Assembly (NCBI RefSeq): GCF_030269925.1
Contig: NC_085131.1
Span: 8,045,501 to 8,109,500, forward strand
From: Bombyx mori
Taxonomy: Eukaryota; Arthropoda; Insecta; Lepidoptera; Bombycidae
DNA length: 64,000 bases
Direction of reading: 5' to 3'
Below the pieces are notes generated by a model. That model was not told the DNA's origin. It did not search any database and saw only the letters and a list, made by a program, of their open reading frames with translations. Shown here one piece after another: positions 45,825 to 57,318 of this stretch. Within the stretch, counting starts at the first letter, position 1. Each line of letters starts with the position of its first letter. A program made the position numbers and the translations under genes.

Positions 45825-47547
45825 TTGAGACTTCCACATTTGACTATCTCATGTATTTCTATAGCTTTTAAAATCGATTAACAGGCTCGAATTCCAACAG
45901 CGAAAATTGTGATCTTCGTACCATAGATAATGGATACTGTAGCCATTAAAAGTGCATTAAGTTCAGTGCATGTGGCAATATTTTCCCAAACATTTATGAA
46001 AAAAAATATCTTATTTAGCGAATCCTGAATTAAAAACACTTGAGGCAATAAAGTGCCTTGAATTACCAAATCTACCGGCCAAATTGCAAAGTCTCCTTTA
46101 AGACAACGATTATTAGTTACTAGTGCTAAGTATTTCATTTACCTACCCAACTAACACGTTCAATGAATAAAACATAATAATTAAATTCTGCTCCAAAGTG
46201 GCTCATAATTGGTTGTTTGTTATTATTCATTAGGGTTTTTCAAATTGAATTTGTCGGCCGAGTGAATTGTCATTTCGAAAAGGAAAACTTTGCAAGCAGT
46301 AAGAACTCGTGCAGACCATACTACCAATTAAGTGATGTTCATTGCTGGGTGATCACATAATTTCCTCTGAATTGTTAAAATTTCATTTAAGCATAAGTAT
46401 AAATTTGGCACGCAGTCATTTGAATAATAAAATCTTGATTGAGACTTTGATTTCCAGATAGTTACTCATTTTTTCATCATTAGATTAACTTTTCGGTATT
46501 ATAACAATTCGCTTCTATACAAAATACTAACTTGTCAACAATGAAGCTTTTCTCTATTTGAAGCATGTATATTTTTTTGCTTTCTTGTATCGATCTATGT
46601 AACAAGACTTATTTTGGCGGAAAACCAAACAGTTTTATTTAATCTACTAGTTTTATTAAAAATAAGTTTATAAGGTAAAGCCACTTTTCATTGTATATTT
46701 GCAAACATAAGAACCTCGCTTAGTAGTTAAAGCATGGACTGACTTATAGATAATAAATAAGTCATAAGTACCTATATGAGTTCATTGACTTCCATTTTCC
46801 GTATACTCGCCAATATCTACGAACAATTTTTATTGAAGTACCTACACTAATACTTTATTTCATTCATCAAGATTGTCGATTCCGAAACGAATTACTACTA
46901 AGTAGTTTTACTAAAGCATTCGGCTATGTATATTGCGAGGTTCATTAACCTATAAAGAGTGAAGGTCGCATAGTTAATAGTTACAAGTGGAATGAAAATG
47001 TTCACTATAACATTGAGCCTTATAACGTTTCCTTAAATGAAATGAGTGAGGCTATGTTTGTATTGTTAAAATACAAATTAACTCTTCCAGAAAGGTGTAT
47101 CTAAATAGCTATACAATTATAAGAAAAACTCACGGTCTGTTTGAGATAGATACCAGAGACCATGGACAACCCATGAACTCACTTACCCTTAACTAGCACT
47201 TAAGTTCCATTGTATTCCACTACGGAATTTATGACTGTTTTGGCACAGAAATTGATAGAACAATAACATATAATCCTGCGGGTACTTACTCGTACATTCT
47301 TAAATGTGATGATATCGTTCCAATAACCGAACGGGTTATTCATTTTATCGTAATTAAAAAAGTCTTCACAGAAGGGTATATTCAAAAATTCCATTCCAAA
47401 GTTATGTTATCATATCCGGGATCCAATTATGGTTTATAGATAATAATACCTTGACAAGTTAACCGGGTACAACTTACTGATTTGATTCGGTTTCGCTGTT
47501 ATTATTCTGACTGGGACTCTCCAAACCTCGTTCATTATTATAAACGA

Positions 47548-47758
47548 CTAGCCGTACTCGCCCGCTTCGCTGCGCATTTAAAATTAACATTATAATTTAT
47601 TGTCATTATTATTAGAGAGTCCAACACTCATATAAATATTAGCCTATCCATTAAGCACATGTATTTTCTACATGGATACCAAGTTTCAAGTCAATCGGAT
47701 GCATGTTTCAGTAGTTATAATGGAACATCCTTAAAAACCACTGTAGATTTATATATTA
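47548..47758 (-). mobile_element. Helitron-like element, family D, abutting family C
   Basis: Starts CTAGCCGTACTCGCCCGCTT; ends in CCACTGTAGATTTATATATTA directly against the next element's CTAG. Contains TTCAAGTCAATCGGATGCAT, a common lepidopteran repeat motif. The 5' edge is uncertain. Confidence 0.55.
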
Positions 47759-47967
47759 CTAGCGACCCGCCCTCGCTTCGCTTCGGAAACATTAAAACAC
47801 ACATGAAACAAAACAAACAAAAAAATTTAAAAAAAGTAGCCTATGTTCATCAGGGACAATGTCGGCTTCTAATGGAAAAAGAATTTTTCAAATCGGTCCA
47901 GTAGTTTCGGAGCCTATTCGAAACAAACAAACAAACAAATCTTTCCTCTTTATAATATTAGTATAGA
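47759..47967 (-). mobile_element. Helitron-like element, family C
   Basis: Starts CTAGCGACCCGCCCTCGCTT and ends ATATTAGTATAGA on the plus strand, the reverse of the copy at 11809-12024, with A and T flanks. Confidence 0.7.
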
Positions 47968-48286
47968 TATAGATTATTTTATTAAATGCGTGAGCATAGT
48001 AAACTTCGTGCAATTTATTTTGAGTATCTGGGGTGTCTATTTCTATTGATGCTGGGCACAGTTGGTGTTAAATTGTTCTCTGAACTCAAAGAACTTAAAC
48101 AGGTATTGAAATCGGAACGCACGACTGCATTGCGTCAGAAATAAGCGGCACGTCGATACCGACCTAGCTGAGCTCACAAAATGCTCCGCCAAACCAAAAA
48201 TTACGTAAATTTTGTGAATTATGATAATCAGTACTTCAACGTCTAAGCCAGTTGTTTTAGTAGGAAATTCAAAGTACTACACTTAT

Positions 48287-48527
48287 GTGTGGTAGAGCGT
48301 CTTGAGAGCCTGCTCGTATCGATAATACCACCCAGCCTATTTTCGCCCTGAAGCAGTAATGTGTTTCGGTTAGAAAAGTACGGCAGTCGTAATTAAAAAA
48401 ATGAGACATGTGTCAAAGTGGGTAGCGACATTTACGCTGTATAATTCTACATGTTTAAAGGCTCTGGCATCCACTTGTCACCACATCGGCCATAAACTCG
48501 TCTACTAATACGTAAGCAATAAAAAAT
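48287..48527 (+). repeat. Bm1 SINE, strongly diverged
   Basis: GTGGTAGAGCGTCTTGAGAG, GAAGCAGTAATGTGTTTCGG and ATACGTAAGCAATAAAAAAT keep the Bm1 order with many changes. A similar but weaker minus-strand trace lies just upstream at about 48050-48225. Both end within 100-400 bp of exon 5. Confidence 0.72.
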
Positions 48528-48624
48528 AACTAAATTTTGTGAAGTTATTTTCTCCTTTAGATAACAAAGAAGTGAATCTATTATAACTAAATTACATAAG
48601 TAAAACTAAGGTTTATTGTGTCAG

Positions 48625-48831
48625 GTCGTCCAGCACCTACCGTCATTTGGCTGATTGATGGCACACCTGCGCCTCAGTATATTGGTGAGAAGACCGATAC
48701 GCACGTGGTCGTCAATCGATTAGAACTGCCACACGTCAGAAGAAGTCACTTGAACACAACCTTCAAATGCCGGGCGTCAAATACGAATCTAGTCAGTCCA
48801 CAAGAGAAGACCGTCAGATTGGAAATGAATC
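48625..48831 (+). CDS. Sidestep-like gene, exon 5: second part of Ig2
   Basis: Acceptor TTTATTGTGTCAG, donor GTAAGT, phases 1-1. The peptide begins RPAPTVIWLIDGT with the core tryptophan, continues through VVVNRLELPHVRRSHLNTTF, and has KCRASNTNL with the second cysteine of Ig2. It ends with a G-strand-like KTVRLEMN. The stretch LPHVRRSHLNTTFKCRASN strongly resembles the second Ig domain of Sidestep-type receptors. A 328-bp inverted repeat begins 40 bp after the exon. Confidence 0.9.
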
Positions 48832-48870
48832 GTAAGTTTTGTAAATCGTAAGTTACTCGTTAAAGGTAAA

Positions 48871-49198
48871 TAAATAATAGTTTTAAAAAACTAACAAAAT
48901 ACGCTTTTATAGAAAATCCAACTAATAAATAGAAAATAAATTTGAATTAAAAACAGTGTAAGAAAAAATTATTTTATTGTAAAAAAGAGTGGGGTGCTTT
49001 TCAGGATATTATCAAAATAACCCTTCTACTCATATCTGTTCATAAAATATTTATAACTACTGATACCATGCACCCTACGCTTTTTTTACAATAAAATCAT
49101 TATTTCTTACACTATTTTTAATTCAAATTTATTTTGTATTTTTTAGTTGGATTTTCTATAAAAGCGTATTTTGTTAGTTTCTCTAAACTATTATTTAT
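48871..49198. repeat. Large inverted repeat (hairpin) next to exon 5
   Basis: The left arm 48871-48997 and right arm 49070-49198 are inverted copies of about 128 bp, near 90 percent alike by eye, with a 72-bp loop. Shared inner motifs include CAAAATACGCTTTTATAGAA and AATAAATTTGAATTAAAAA. It starts 40 bp after the exon 5 donor. Probably a foldback transposon; the following 49250-49370 is another repeat fragment (GACGTTTTGGAGGGGGTCAA). Confidence 0.8.
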
Positions 49199-50132
49199 TT
49201 TTTTGTTCAATTTAAATTTTTTCAATAATTTTTTTAATATTGAATTGCAACGGTCCTTAATAAGTATACCAAATATCGAGCTAATCAGACGTTTTGGAGG
49301 GGGTCAAAATCATGTTCAAAGATTCCGTTACATACTAACATACATACGTCTGAAGCTAATAAAAGCGTATTAAAAAGAATTACTAATAATACAAAACTTT
49401 AGTTTCACACTATACTTGGTCTTAACAAAGTACTTACGTCTACAAATTTATGATCGTATTTTTCATCAGAATAAACAGGCAATGTGGGTCAAAATCTGAA
49501 TTGTATTAGAAAAGCTGACGTTACAAAGAAGTTCATAATTTTATACGTGTAGTTTCGTGCCAAAGAGTCACCAGTTACCAAAGTTGTTAAGTTACAAAAA
49601 AAACAATACATTTTGATTAAACAATTTATTTGTTAATCTTTTCAAGTTTAGTATTCTGAGTTTGTTATCTTATTGGGTTATCTTTCTAATTAAATATACA
49701 TAACTATGTATATTATATTTAATTATGTATATATAATATGTTTACGTAGTGTACATAGTTATATATAATAATAATCTAAAACTATGCAAATATAGCTATG
49801 TATACAGAAATACGTGATAAAAAAAATTGATATCGATTAAAGATGTATAGCAGACATTTTAAAAATCCTGGCTAATATAAATATTACTTAAATATACAAT
49901 TAATGATTCCTAATTCCACAATGTTGATTATTGTAAAAAAAATGTTGTGCTATTCTGAATACTATATTTATTGTTAGTTGAGCACGTTACGAAAGTTTTT
50001 AATTAAATTTTTATTTCACTTATATCGCTATTCTCTGCAACGAACGAATTTCTAAAGGACTATTTTTCAAGTTTCATCTCAAGAAAAAGTAGTTAGTTCA
50101 TACGTCCTTCGTTTCAACTGTTTTTTTTTTTT
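49199..50132. other. Intron 5, AT-rich, with palindromic TA runs
   Basis: Contains a repeat fragment (49250-49370) and a TATA-rich self-complementary patch at 49690-49790. No gene. The stretch 50361-50985 is also empty. Confidence 0.5.
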
Positions 50133-50360
50133 AATAAAGAAATATTTACTAACAATCACGCCACGTTAACTGGTCCCGTGATAAGTTCGTCAAGAACTTG
50201 TGTTACAGGTACCAGGTAACGGTACGTTTAATATACATCCATAACCATAGAAAAGACATTTATATTTATTTACCATACAAATATCTTCCCTTGGCGGGAT
50301 TCGAACCCGGCTTGTGTAGTGACCATGTCACTTACCACTACACCAGACGGCCGTTAAAAT
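50133..50360 (-). repeat. tRNA-derived SINE of a second family
   Basis: On the minus strand it starts GGCCGTCTGGTGTAGTGGTA (A-box-like), has GGGTTCGAATCCCGCC (B-box-like), then a non-tRNA body through TATGGATGTATATTAAACG and ends near AATATTTCTTTATT. I know this layout from lepidopteran SINEs. It does not fold as a full tRNA, since the acceptor arms do not pair. Confidence 0.75.
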
Positions 50361-50985
50361 AATATTGACCTTTGAATAGCGAACACCAAAGCTTATACCA
50401 CTTTGGAACTTAACACTTAAGGCATAAGTCGCTAAAAGTAATACAGAATTTCAATCAATTTTCATTACGCAATATTAACTTCAAAGCAAAGTAGATATTC
50501 TCTAATCTAGGGACAAATGATGACGTTATCGATTCAACATTTGGTAATCTAAATTTTGCATAATAATTAGCAATGCCACACATAGTCGATTAGAAGCATG
50601 ACTCTAAACTATTCGTGCTGGAGCTTACACATTAAAATTAAAAATTCTTTGAATTTTTTTTAACAAATCTAAAATCTTTGTAGATCTAATCACTAAGTGA
50701 ATCTCTGGTACACTCTCTCAGGAGAAATACCCAATGAAAGAGATATCTTAAATTGCGTGTGGGTATGTGATATCATATTCAGCAGCACTAATTACATTTA
50801 GTAAATGATTTACTCGTTTTTGTTCTTCCTTTTACCTCCCATTATTGATGGAAGTCGTATTTTTGAAGGTACTGAATTAACATGGTTCTTGTTATTACTT
50901 ACGAAATTAGAAAAGCCCAGAGCCCAGCTGATGATGTTCCAGTCGTTCATGGGTATTATCACGGTCATTGGCACTGGCGAGCAGC

Positions 50986-51180
50986 TTTTTTTTTTGCTTG
51001 GATTAGTGGACGAGCTCACAGCCCACCTGGTGTTAAGTGGTTACTGGAGCCCATACACATCTACAACGTAAATGCGCCACCCACCTTGAGACGTAAGTAC
51101 TAAGGTCTCAGTATAGTTACAACGGCTGCCCCGCCCTTCAAACCGAAACGCTTTACTGCTTCACGGCAGAAATAGGCAGG
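50986..51180 (-). repeat. Bm1 SINE, truncated, beside exon 6
   Basis: T run then CACAGCCCACCTGGTG through CACGGCAGAAATAGGCAGG, where it stops. About 115 bp before exon 6. Confidence 0.85.
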
Positions 51181-51296
51181 TTGTTTACCAAGCTATTTAT
51201 ATCTCGATTTAATACCGAACTCAACCAACATAAGTAGTCCATCGTATTAAACAATCACACATTTTTAAATGTATTAAAGCAGAAATAATTTTTCAG

Positions 51297-51442
51297 TGAA
51301 ACCGAACATGATAGAGATCCTGAACAAACCAGTCACCTTATCGTCGGAGCGACACGTCACGCTAACGTGCGTATCGGAAGGCAGCCGACCCTCAGCCCAG
51401 CTCACTTGGTTCAAAGATAACAGAAAATTTAAAAGGGGAAAG
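51297..51442 (+). CDS. Sidestep-like gene, exon 6: first part of Ig3
   Basis: Acceptor ATTTTTCAG, donor GTAACA after AAG, phase 1 in and 0 out. The peptide KPNMIEILNKPVTLSSERHV is followed by TLTCVSEGSRPSAQLTWFKD, which holds the first cysteine and core tryptophan of Ig3. SEGSRPxAxLTWFKD is typical of the third Ig domain in Sidestep and related nephrin-like receptors. A truncated Bm1 SINE sits about 115 bp upstream. Confidence 0.88.
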
Positions 51443-52375
51443 GTAACATTTTATCGCATTCAAATTTCATATTCGTAAAATTATGGGGAGTTCTGTTTAA
51501 TCGCGTGTAATAAATTTACCGAGTTTTTTTTTTTGCAACTCATTCTAATGATGTGTTTGTTTGTTTTAATGAACTCCTGAATATAAGGAAATTATACCCG
51601 AAAATGAAGACTGATTAATTCGAAAATTTAAATCAATTTTGGAATGTAACTAAGTTCTTTGGATACAAATTAACTAATATAAAATCAGCTGACGCCTGGG
51701 GTCAACGACTTCGTATATCGCGGGGTGAAGATACGAATACAAATATTGCATTCCATTGAACGATGAGTATTTAATGTAATAGTAACCTTGCAAATGGTGC
51801 AGATGTAATTACCATTAACTTCCGAAACGGATTCTTTTATTTTGATGTTTCTATATAAAACCTGAGAAATAATATTACAGAGACATACATTTTATTCTTC
51901 AAATCCGAAAAATAACTGCCAGCACCATTAGTGAAAACGTATTTGTATAGCATAACGTAGCTATGATAACACCAATTTACGCATGATTACAATGCATTAA
52001 CTTCATATTTGCACACTTTGTTATGCATCTCCCGTCCGTGCTCATGGCACTCATGTTCATCATAATTTCTTACTGTCGACAAACAGACCTATTGAGTTAT
52101 TTGAGAAACATTGAAATCGCAACGCGTATCTTTCCACTCACGTGAGGTCGATGCCTGAACGCCACAGTCTTCTAGTCCAGTACGCCTACGCCTAGTATTA
52201 GAGCCGTGAAAACATTAAAACTAGATTATCAAAACAAGCCTATTGGTCCTTTGGTGAAATTACCCTCGACGGTATTAAGCAATAGAAATTAGGCGACACA
52301 ATCCTACATATACTCAAATATGGATGAAAACCGAACTACGCACAGTAGAATAATCTAATAAAAATAAAACACCAG
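51443..52375. other. Intron 6, nothing recognised
   Basis: The shortest intron (933 bp) and the only one of the seven without an obvious transposon. Confidence 0.55.
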
Positions 52376-52526
52376 GTAACCGAAGGAACGAACGAGACGT
52401 GGGTCAGCAGTCAGTTGATGTTCACCCCATTACCTGACGATGACAATGTCCAGCTTAAGTGCCAAGCGGACAACAACGCCTTACCCGGCCAGAGCATAGA
52501 AGATTCATTCAAACTGAATGTTGTAT
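52376..52526 (+). CDS. Sidestep-like gene, exon 7: second part of Ig3
   Basis: The acceptor is AAAATAAAACACCAG, a weak pyrimidine tract; the donor is GTAAGT after T (phase 1). It encodes VTEGTNETWVSSQLMFTPLP, then DDDNVQLKCQADNNALPG with the second cysteine of Ig3, and ends SFKLNVV. The length, reading frame and motif order complete Ig3. The T left at the donor would start the first codon of the next exon, which should begin Ig4; I could not find it before 64000. Confidence 0.87.
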
Positions 52527-52691
52527 GTAAGTACCTCCGACTGTTATACATAATCTTTGTAGCGGGCTTAGCTTAGACAGTCTGTGTCGAGTCATTGCAC
52601 AATAAACAGCTTACAAACTATCGTGTCTTGTCAATAATTATCACCCTGCATAATATCACACACGCTCTATATAAACACAGACTTAACAGTG

Positions 52692-52762
52692 ATGACCCCG
52701 ACGTGATATGAACACGCAACCTTCTGATTCTGAGGTTGAGCATGCGGCGAACACGAGATCTT
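52692..52762 (-). pseudogene. tRNA-Trp-like relic
   Basis: The minus strand reads ATCAGAAGGTTGCGTGTTCA, then TATCACGTCGGGGTCA, which is very close to the 3' half of insect tRNA-Trp (T-arm and acceptor strand). The 5' half and the anticodon are degraded, so it is not functional; it may be a pseudogene or a SINE head. Confidence 0.6.
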
Positions 52763-53523
52763 AGTCTTTAAAAAAAAAGTTTATATCCATATATAATGAA
52801 TTTTAGAAAATAAATAATAATTTGTGCAATTAAATGGTTAGGGACGTGTCTTAACTAGTGCTGCCCGAAATAGATCTTTCGGATCCATTATGATGTTTCG
52901 TGGAATGCAAAGGGCGTAAACCGAAATTGTGATACTAATATCGATCTTAAAATATTTATAAAATTATCGGTAAGTTTCCAACAGGTAAATTGACTGCCTA
53001 CTAAATAACCACAAAGTGATTCGGTGAAACATACCACTATACCTACCGATGCGTACTCCACGTGAACAATTTAGGAATTTAGTTGCACAGTTAATATAAC
53101 TAAACTAATTCCAGTTTGAGGACTGCTAGCTAAATAAACCGCAGCCTCGTTTTGTTGATATAAAGCATTCAAATTGAACGTTCATTATATTAACGTTAAA
53201 CAAACGCTTTTAATATAATGAGACTGTCACCTATACAATAAATCGTGTTCATACACACATTTGGATTGCGTAATGTAATTAAAACCGAAAACTATGATTG
53301 AGCACATTACTTTAGAAAAATATTCGGATAATAATATTTAATTTTACAGAAAGATGAATCTTTTGTTATCAAAAGTAAAAACTTTTGAAGTTTTTCTCTC
53401 TATGACTGTTAGTCATCGTCATAGATGCCAAAGTGAATTTACGTCTTACCTTTAGCTAAATACGTATTTGACAGCAAATTATAGAAACCGTGAATCGTTT
53501 CAAATCTATTGTTCCTGACATTT

Positions 53524-53942
53524 TTTGGAATCTCTGGGTCTGCGGAGGGACTTCGGTTCTCTCTGTATTTTGTACCGTATGTTCCATGGGGAGTGCTCTG
53601 AGGAATTGTTCGAGATGATACCGGCATCTCGTTTTTACCATCGCACCGCCCGCCACCGGAGTAGAGTTCATCCATACTACCTGGAGCCACTGCGGTCATC
53701 CACAGTGCGTTTCCAGAGATCTTTTTTGCCACGTACCATCCGGCTATGGAATGAGCTCCCCTCCACGGTGTTTCCCGAGCGCTATGACATGTCCTTCTTC
53801 AAACGAGGCTTGTGGAGAGTATTAAGCGGTAGGCAGAGGCTTGGCTCTGCCCCTGGCATTGCTGAAGTTCATGGGCGACGGTAACCACTCACCATCAGGT
53901 GGGCCGTATGCTCGTCTGCTTACAAGAGCAATAAAAAAAAAA
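53524..53942 (+). pseudogene. 3' fragment of the same LINE family, with A tail
   Basis: The plus strand encodes about 119 residues from LGLRRDFGSLCILYRMFHGE to the stop at 53884, then the short 3' UTR CACCATCAGGTGGGCCGTATG and an A run at 53931-53941. 5'-truncated, as usual for LINE insertions. Confidence 0.8.
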
Positions 53943-55524
53943 CCTGTAAACTTGTAAAATTAGGCCACACATCGCGTTACTATAGCAAAGTAAATAAAAC
54001 AAAATTCTATTTTGAAATGATTGCCACCACCTTTAATACTTTTTAAGTACTTTATGAGTCTTTCTTCGAAGTATCAACAACGACACATACTGGGCTAAGA
54101 CGCTTGCTGAGGCACTAGGGATGGAATATTCAAACAACTGTTATACAATAGAATTAAGACTTGGGCCTCATTCATGATGACATTCATGTCTTGATGTCCA
54201 TAAGCTCATATGCTAATCTAAGATGAGATTTAGTTCTATGCGGTTTTACTTAAAACTCTCTCTTTGGAATTAATTCATGACTTGACGCGCTTTTGCGGCA
54301 AATCAATATTTAATCGAATCTTAATTATGATCAAATCGATCTTCTAATATTTTTGGGTAATTTATATGCAAAGAATTATGTACAAAACTGAATAGTTGAA
54401 ACTGGTGTATTGATATTAGTTTTGTACCGATAAATAATTTGGAAAATAAACATAATAAATACATAACTAAAATCGCGTGATCGGTCTCTCGTAGCTTAAA
54501 AGGTCCAGGAAATTCCTAAAAAAAAACTTTAAAAAAAAGGAAACACAATCTTAAAAGATTTGATGTCACCAGATGCCAGATTTTTCGGTAAGCTATTTTC
54601 GTATCAAGATATTTCAGTCATCTGAAACATTTACTCACTGTGTCGAGTCATCATCTTTCGAAGATAAAAATCCGATCGAAACTCTGTGAAAACTACAACA
54701 TAAACTTTTTGCTTATTCAACAATTTCTTTGAAATGCTATCGATAGCTAAACTTTATAGGTGAAAAATATAAAAAAATTTTTGTTATAAAACCTCAGTAA
54801 TTTTTTTTCAATCGAGTTTGCAATACAATTGAATGGCAAGTGACAGCTGTTTGTATTAAAGCACATGTCTATAGAAATAAAAATGAAATACTGTTCGTTT
54901 ATAAAGACATCAATTGAAAGCGGCTGGGCCGATTTAGATATTTTTTACGTAAAAATATTTGTAATAGTTTTTAAAGCTATAAGTTTAGGGTTCTGATTAA
55001 AAATAAATGTGAAACGCGCTACAATCCAGCGTTACAATCTAATCCACGTTGAAAGTTCTAGGTGGTTTTTACTAACACTGTTTGTTTACGTGGGTTCCTG
55101 GATAGTTTAAATTTACAATTGAACCCATAGGTGTTATGATGTTATGATTACCAGATTCCAAATTTTTATTAAGATTTTTACGGCAGGTCGATGTCTACCA
55201 AGCCCGTTAGAATAAAATGAAGAATTTAACGTATTTTCCTTGTTAACTAGGTTTTTTTTGACCCGTAACAAATCGCCTGGCCTCCGCCTACACTTTGAAG
55301 GCGGTGGATCGGGCATGTCTGAGTTGAACCGACTAGAACTCTGTCGATCAACAAGCCACATCTGAGCTTCATGAGAATTCACCAGGCTCGAAAATTTTGA
55401 AGCGTTTCGCGGAGAACAAATGTCTCCCTCCACCCCATTGAACGCCGAAGGGTAGGTCGTCGACGCTACAGCCGCCGGGCTATCCAGAGCTCACGTTGGG
55501 TCTAGGCAGTCATTTGATTGCCAC
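53943..55524. other. Region after exon 7, nothing recognised
   Basis: AT-rich. The part 55240-55510 is more GC-rich and may be a piece of an unknown retroelement (AACGCCGAAGGGTAGGTCGT). The stretches 52763-53523 and 55741-56554 are empty too. Confidence 0.45.
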
Positions 55525-55740
55525 CTTTTTTTATTTTTATTGCCTAGATGTGTGGACGAGCTCACAGCCCACCTGGTGTTAAGTGGTTACTGGAACCCAT
55601 AGATATAGGTTCTAAGGTCTCAGTATAGTTACAACGGCTGCCCCACCCTTCAAGCCGAAACGCCTTACTGCTTCAAGGCAGAAATAGGCGGGCGGTGGTA
55701 CCTACCCGTGCGGACTCACAAGAGGTCCTACCACCAGTAA
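55525..55740 (-). repeat. Bm1 SINE with internal deletion
   Basis: Typical ends, but the CATCTACAACGTAAATG... segment is missing between ACCCATAGA and TATAGGTTC. Confidence 0.86.
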
Positions 55741-56554
55741 AAACCTGATTGAATTTAAAAAAAGGACACTTATTGTTGGCACTTAAAGAAATGAATCATG
55801 TTATTACAAATATACGATGCATTAATTTTGTATCTCATAATATATTTAACATAGACGATGGCGAAGCGAACGAAAGTAATAAATTCATAATGAAATTATT
55901 TTATACTCAAGCTATAAAAAGAACTGAACGAAATATCAAAGAACGGAAACAAACGTGTTGTGGAATTAAGAAATATACTAAAATAAGCGTGGAATTGTTT
56001 GTAGAAATCAACGTTATCGTTCGAACGCCGAGGGCGCAGTAACGCGAACTTCTTAATTCTCGAATACTCGTTCCGTAAACGAATATTGCTGCAAAATACG
56101 CAATAAAACGAACTTTGCTCAACCAGTTCTCACATCTCTGACGTCGTTAAGCGTAATTATCATTGCTACTTAAGTAGGTGCTCTCGCAGCAGAGACGATC
56201 TTACGCCTGACGCGCATACACGAGACAAATCCCTTTACAAATAAAGTTAAGACACCTTTTGTACTCTTATTCTGTTAATGAATGATGGCACAATGATTTG
56301 CAGTTTCGTTACGAGGCTTTCGTTGTAATTTATTTGGTGTATTGTTTAATTTCAATTATGCGCGTAATTAATGATGGGCGTTTTAGCGTGAAACACCCGG
56401 CCTGGGTCTGCCGTAATGCATTCATGCAATCCACTACGAAGGGTGGTGATAACAATAAAATATACCTTAAATATGATTTCTACGAGATAGCCGCGATGAA
56501 GTAGATACCCGACCCATACGACGAGACAACGCACAGCCGCCCTCATCCTAATCA

Positions 56555-56770
56555 TGTCTGTCGGATACTGCCGATCCACTCACGGTGCTATTAGGCATTC
56601 CAAGTACCTGTCACCGTTTTCGTCGAACTCGTCGATTGCGTTCGGCGTGCAACCTAACCCATAGACACGACCCACTGAGTTTTTCGCCGGATCTTCTCTG
56701 TGAGTCGCGATTCCGATCTTATGGTAAGCTTAGTGATATGTGAACACTAACTAATCTTGCTACCCGTCCG
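56555..56770 (+). repeat. BMC1-like LINE 3' fragment, diverged
   Basis: CCGATCCACTCACGGTGCTAT, CAAGTACCTGTCACCGTTTT and GAGTTTTTCGCCGGATCTTC follow the ORF2 end and 3' UTR order of the full-length element with many changes. Confidence 0.68.
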
Positions 56771-57042
56771 TTGAAACCAGAATAGTCTCTTGAAGTTATT
56801 GATAAGTAGTTAGGGGGGAAAAATCAAGCATAATAATAAATAGATAATTAAAGATGTATAATATCTTGACACAAAAAATCCCAATCAAACCTGGAGAACA
56901 ACCTCGGTTCTCCAGGACTACAACTAGCGATCAACTTACGAACCGAAATTCAAGTACCGCACTGATAACACCAAAGCTGCGACACTGCGCACTCGAAATG
57001 AGCACGGAAGGTTCAACAACTGTCCAATTCAAGGCTAAGGTA

Positions 57043-57318
57043 AAGGTACCTCGTCCGAGAGGGCTGGTGGTCGTGGCACCGATGACCGCCGGTCCGGCGT
57101 CCCAAGGGGGAGAGTGATGGGAGAGATGTGCTCCGCACTAAACGCTTTACTTCCCCCCTTTGCCTTTTTATGATTTCTGTCTCATACGAGGTTTGGACGT
57201 TGGTTTTTGAGCGACAGGAAGCTTTAGTCGCTTCGACTCCGACATGCTCCGCCTGCCATCCCCAATGGGGGGCAGAAGTCCAGCAATTTCCTCCTGACCA
57301 AAAAAAAAGGTACCTCGT
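57043..57318 (+). mobile_element. 5'-truncated LINE-like insertion with 12-bp target duplication
   Basis: AAGGTACCTCGT at 57043-57054 is repeated at 57307-57318. Between them lie 252 GC-rich bases ending in an A run (57299-57308), the signature of a truncated target-primed insertion. The plus strand could encode a short C-terminal peptide RGLVVVAPMTAGPASQGGE ending at 57117, followed by a 3' UTR. The family is not recognised. Confidence 0.72.

Larger units (their letters stand above)
1795..52526 (+). other. Sidestep-family receptor gene (signal peptide plus Ig1-Ig3 part), 3' end outside window
   Basis: Gene-level entry for seven exons listed separately. Joined, they give about 355 codons: a signal peptide, then three Ig domains, each built from two exons (Ig1 exons 2-3, Ig2 exons 4-5, Ig3 exons 6-7). 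All internal junctions use GT donors and AG acceptors, and the phases agree (1, 2, 1, 1, 1, 0, then 1 at the last donor). The junction of exons 2 and 3 creates PIYSFDVRGR, which I know as a hallmark of the insect Sidestep family, along with VLWF and GPRAYF. Sidestep proteins are type I membrane receptors of the Ig superfamily that bind Beat-family proteins in axon guidance and synaptic matching. I cannot say which paralogue this is. Introns reach about 18 kb and are packed with transposons. Further Ig, FN3 and transmembrane exons are expected downstream. Confidence 0.87.

Noticed and set aside
50282..50360. Functional tRNA gene on the minus strand
   Set aside because: A- and B-boxes are present, but the acceptor and anticodon stems do not pair; it is a SINE head.
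55134..55433. 99-codon minus-strand ORF
   Set aside because: More GC-rich than its surroundings but without any recognisable motif; it may be retroelement debris.
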